From positions 1 to 9,942 of the forward strand of contig DAOUVF010000072.1 in assembly GCA_030667765.1 (NCBI GenBank): a stretch of 9,942 nucleotides of DNA. The letters run 5' to 3'. Every line of letters starts with the position of its first letter. Position 1 is the first letter of the stretch. Shown in pieces: positions 7,877 through 9,942 of this stretch. Source of the stretch: Bacteroides sp. (GTDB lineage Bacteria > Bacteroidota > Bacteroidia > Bacteroidales > SM23-62). The translations under genes and the position numbers were made by a program. The notes under the pieces were generated by a model. The model saw only the letters and a program-made list of their open reading frames with translations, made no database searches and was not told the origin of the DNA.

Positions 7877-9001
7877 TTAATCCTCTGCCAATATATATGG
7901 ATTTCCCTTCCTTATGGTCATCAGGCTGGCGCAGCCAGAACGGTTACCATTTACATCAAATTGTATATCACCCGTAATGCCGGATTTATGATTTGTCTCA
8001 ACAAATGCCTCAATAATCCTGTCACGATCCGTACCTGCCCTTTTTATAACCCCGATGATCACATTGATGCCATCGTATGCATATGCCGCCGCTGCGCCTG
8101 GCTGGTATCCAAAAGTTTTATAAAACTCTTTTTGAAAAGCCTTTCCCTCTGCTGTGAACCAGTGGCCGGGAGACACCAGTATAATGCCCTCCATGGTATT
8201 CCAGTCGGGGCTACTTGCCTTTTGCCCATCCGCAACTGCTAATGTACCAAAAATCCTTTGATTCATGCCTCGTTGTTTTAACAGAGGTATTATTTCCGAA
8301 GCAAATTCCGGGTCTCCAAATAAAACAATGGCTCCAGTACCATGTTTCTCAACAGCTGTCAGGATCTCGGGGAGATCCATGCCGGACGGACCATAAATAA
8401 ACTGTCTGGGCGCCGCAATGTTCAGGGAACTGGCAACTTTGACAAAGGTACTGGCAGCATGCCTGGAGTCGTAAGCTTCCGTGGCAATGGTTGCCACATT
8501 ATTGATCTTTCTTTTATGATAGATTTCCTGAACCAGAGAAGTCGCCTGTTGATGGTCATTTGGTATGCATCGAAAATACCAGGGGACGAAGGCCTGGGAC
8601 AGGGTCATGTCGGTTGCCCATGAAGATAAAAAGGCAATCCTGGTTTTCGTAGCCACCTGTTCTGCAAGGTGTGCATTCCGACCATCCAGGGAGCCCATGA
8701 TGGCTACTACCTCATCTTCAAACACCATGCTTACAGATTCCTTGGAACCAGCTCCCCATGGGCCTTCTGTTGAACGGACAACCAGTTGATAGGTCCATTT
8801 ACCTCCTGCCTCGTTTGCCTTCCGGATGGCTAATTCTGCACCGTGTTTTGCTGCCAGAGCCTCCTTATCAGGAATTAAAAGTCCGATCTTTACGGTATTA
8901 TCCTGTTTTTTATTATGATTCAAAGTTTGAGCTCCGGTGATGGCCGGTCTGCCAGCAATCACTATCAGGATGCAAACCAGGGATAATGATTTGAATCGCA
9001 T
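7877..9001 (-). CDS. ABC-type branched-chain amino acid (Peripla_BP_6) substrate-binding protein
   Basis: A 374-residue periplasmic binding protein of the LivJ/LivK superfamily. A signal peptide with hydrophobic residues 6-18 has a likely signal peptidase I site near ITGA-QT (residues 22-25); there is no lipobox. Family marks in order are VKIGLLIPDK (37-46), the helix HGAELAIRKANEAGG (53-67), IMGSLDGRNAHLAEQV (101-116), the ligand-loop region AFLSSWATDMTLS (123-135), AYDSRHA (176-182), AAAYAYDGINVI (304-315) and GITGDIQFDVNGNR (341-354). Residues near SLDGR, SSWATD and Y177 occupy positions that contact the ligand in LivJ, but the ligand cannot be predicted; amino acids, amides, short acids and aromatic compounds are all known in this family. 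No permease or ATPase gene is present among the neighbours seen. It lies 28 nt after the DAHP synthase stop and 9-21 nt before the large lipoprotein gene. No Shine-Dalgarno is visible before the ATG. Confidence 0.9.
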   Translation of the reverse strand: MRFKSLSLVCILIVIAGRPAITGAQTLNHNKKQDNTVKIGLLIPDKEALAAKHGAELAIRKANEAGGKWTYQLVVRSTEGPWGAGSKESVSMVFEDEVVAIMGSLDGRNAHLAEQVATKTRIAFLSSWATDMTLSQAFVPWYFRCIPNDHQQATSLVQEIYHKRKINNVATIATEAYDSRHAASTFVKVASSLNIAAPRQFIYGPSGMDLPEILTAVEKHGTGAIVLFGDPEFASEIIPLLKQRGMNQRIFGTLAVADGQKASSPDWNTMEGIILVSPGHWFTAEGKAFQKEFYKTFGYQPGAAAAYAYDGINVIIGVIKRAGTDRDRIIEAFVETNHKSGITGDIQFDVNGNRSGCASLMTIRKGNPYILAED

Positions 9002-9029
9002 TATTAATTATTGAATATCACAAGAGCGC

Positions 9030-9911
9030 TTATGCCAAGAGTGATTTATGGAGAAATAATCTCCGTCCCATTGCCTGTGAAATTTTATCGAGATCCTTTA
9101 CCAGCTGCACAAACTCTTCAGGATAAAGGGACTGCTGGCCATCGCTTAAGGCTTCCAGGGGTTTGTTGTGAACTTCCACCATAATGCCATCTGCTCCGGC
9201 GGCAATTGCAGCTTTGGCCATGGCCGGCACTAACCAGCTGTGCCCGGTTCCATGACTGGGATCTACAATTACAGGAAGATGGGTTTGCCGTTTTAAGACA
9301 GGCACAGCACTCAGGTCAAGTGTATTCCTGGTTGAGGTCTCAAATGTACGTATACCTCTTTCACACAATATAATCTCCCGGTTTCCTTCGCTAAGGATAT
9401 ACTCTGCAGCATGAAGATACTCATCAATGGTAGCCATTAAGCCACGTTTGAATAATACAGGTTTCCTGCATTTACCTGCTTCTTTTAGCAGGGGGAAATT
9501 ATGCATGCTCCGGGAACCTATCTGTATGATATCTGCATATTTACAAACCAATTCCATCTCGCGCGTATCCATGACTTCTGTAACAACAGGCAAGCCGGTT
9601 TCTTTCCTGGCCTGACTGAGGTACCTGAGTCCCTCTTCCCCGAGACCCTGAAAACTATAAGGGGAAGTTCTGGGTTTATAGGCTCCGCCCCGTAATATAT
9701 TTGCACCTCCGGAATATACAGCTCTGGCAGTTTCCAGTATCTGTTCCATGTTCTCAACGGCACAGGGACCGGCAATTATTACGATTTCTTCACCACCTAT
9801 CTCTATCCCATTAACATTGATCACTGTATCTTTTGCGTTTGTCTGGCGATTGACCAGGTTGGGAGCAGAACTCCCGTATTTATTTGGGTTATCACCTTTA
9901 TGTGTTTCCAT
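9030..9911 (-). CDS. aroF: 3-deoxy-7-phosphoheptulonate (DAHP) synthase, short type I-beta
   Basis: A 293-residue cytoplasmic enzyme that condenses phosphoenolpyruvate and erythrose 4-phosphate to DAHP, the first step of the shikimate pathway to aromatic amino acids. Motifs in order: IIAGPCAVE (46-53), LRGGAYKPRTSPYSFQG (73-89), IQIGSRSMHNFPLLKEAG (129-146), PVLFKRGLMATIDE (151-164), CERGIRTFE (183-191), IVDPSHGTGHSW (215-226) and ADGIMVEVHNKPLEALSDG (240-258). The divalent-metal ligands are Cys50, His220, Glu246 and Asp257. These sit at a constant offset of 52 from the Thermotoga maritima ligands as I remember them (102, 272, 298, 309), so the barrel has no internal gaps against it. The N-terminal ferredoxin-like regulatory domain of that enzyme is missing: the first ~30 residues are short, polar and unlike it, and no chorismate mutase domain is attached. 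Feedback control through that domain is therefore unlikely. The symbol follows common bacterial use; aroA or aroG are also used. It is the first gene of the visible transcription unit. Confidence 0.95.
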   Translation of the reverse strand: METHKGDNPNKYGSSAPNLVNRQTNAKDTVINVNGIEIGGEEIVIIAGPCAVENMEQILETARAVYSGGANILRGGAYKPRTSPYSFQGLGEEGLRYLSQARKETGLPVVTEVMDTREMELVCKYADIIQIGSRSMHNFPLLKEAGKCRKPVLFKRGLMATIDEYLHAAEYILSEGNREIILCERGIRTFETSTRNTLDLSAVPVLKRQTHLPVIVDPSHGTGHSWLVPAMAKAAIAAGADGIMVEVHNKPLEALSDGQQSLYPEEFVQLVKDLDKISQAMGRRLFLHKSLLA

Positions 9912-9942
9912 CTTTTATTTTAATTTCCTATTGATGTGACAG

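Noticed and set aside
9030..9911. KDO-8-phosphate synthase, a sister family
   Set aside because: The substrate loop reads GGAYKPRTSPYSFQG, the DAHP synthase form, not the KANRTS form of KDO-8-P synthase.
9912..9942. Promoter for the operon
   Set aside because: The 31 nt before the DAHP synthase start are A/T-rich, but no clear -33/-7 pair of the Bacteroidota type is visible and the window ends.

Overview
The window reads as a compact bacterial operon. Six genes, all on the minus strand, fill almost every base. No intergenic gap exceeds about 30 nt, and two junctions overlap by 11 nt. The encoded protein types suggest Bacteroidota or a close relative in the FCB group: a DUF5107-TPR lipoprotein, ASPIC/UnbV-VCBS lipoproteins, short lipoprotein signals ending in SGC or GSC, and A/T-rich start regions without Shine-Dalgarno sequences. 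This placement is inferred from protein families and style; there is no rRNA or other marker in the window.

In transcription order (right to left): (1) 9030-9911, a short type I DAHP synthase, first enzyme of the shikimate pathway, with all metal ligands present. (2) 7877-9001, an exported leucine/isoleucine/valine-type (Peripla_BP_6) substrate-binding protein with no permease or ATPase gene in view. (3) 4280-7867, a 1195-residue lipoprotein: N-terminal TPRs, seven calcium-type VCBS/FG-GAP repeats, a short ASPIC/UnbV segment, then a ~425-residue C-terminal region that appears to contain two diverged copies of one domain. (4) 3619-4290, a C_GCAxxG_C_C family protein with all four family cysteines and a twin-arginine, lipoprotein-like N-terminus. 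(5) 1926-3629, a secreted CRTAC1-type protein with seven VCBS repeats and a full-length ASPIC/UnbV domain. (6) 1-1907, a DUF5107 plus TPR lipoprotein whose C-terminus runs off the left edge.

Downstream of the DAHP synthase, all five products carry export signals (three predicted lipoproteins, two cleavable or secreted). The co-transcribed set therefore looks like an envelope or periplasmic module: a solute-binding protein, two paralogous calcium-binding propeller-like proteins (one with a TPR arm), a cysteine-rich possibly redox-active protein, and a mutarotase-like DUF5107 protein with its own TPR arm. The aromatic-biosynthesis gene may share the promoter only by position. What the module does cannot be read from the sequence; carbohydrate or peptide handling at the envelope is a guess.

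No RNA genes, CRISPR arrays, insertion sequences, terminators or convincing promoters were found. The operon promoter probably lies to the right of the window, and its end to the left.
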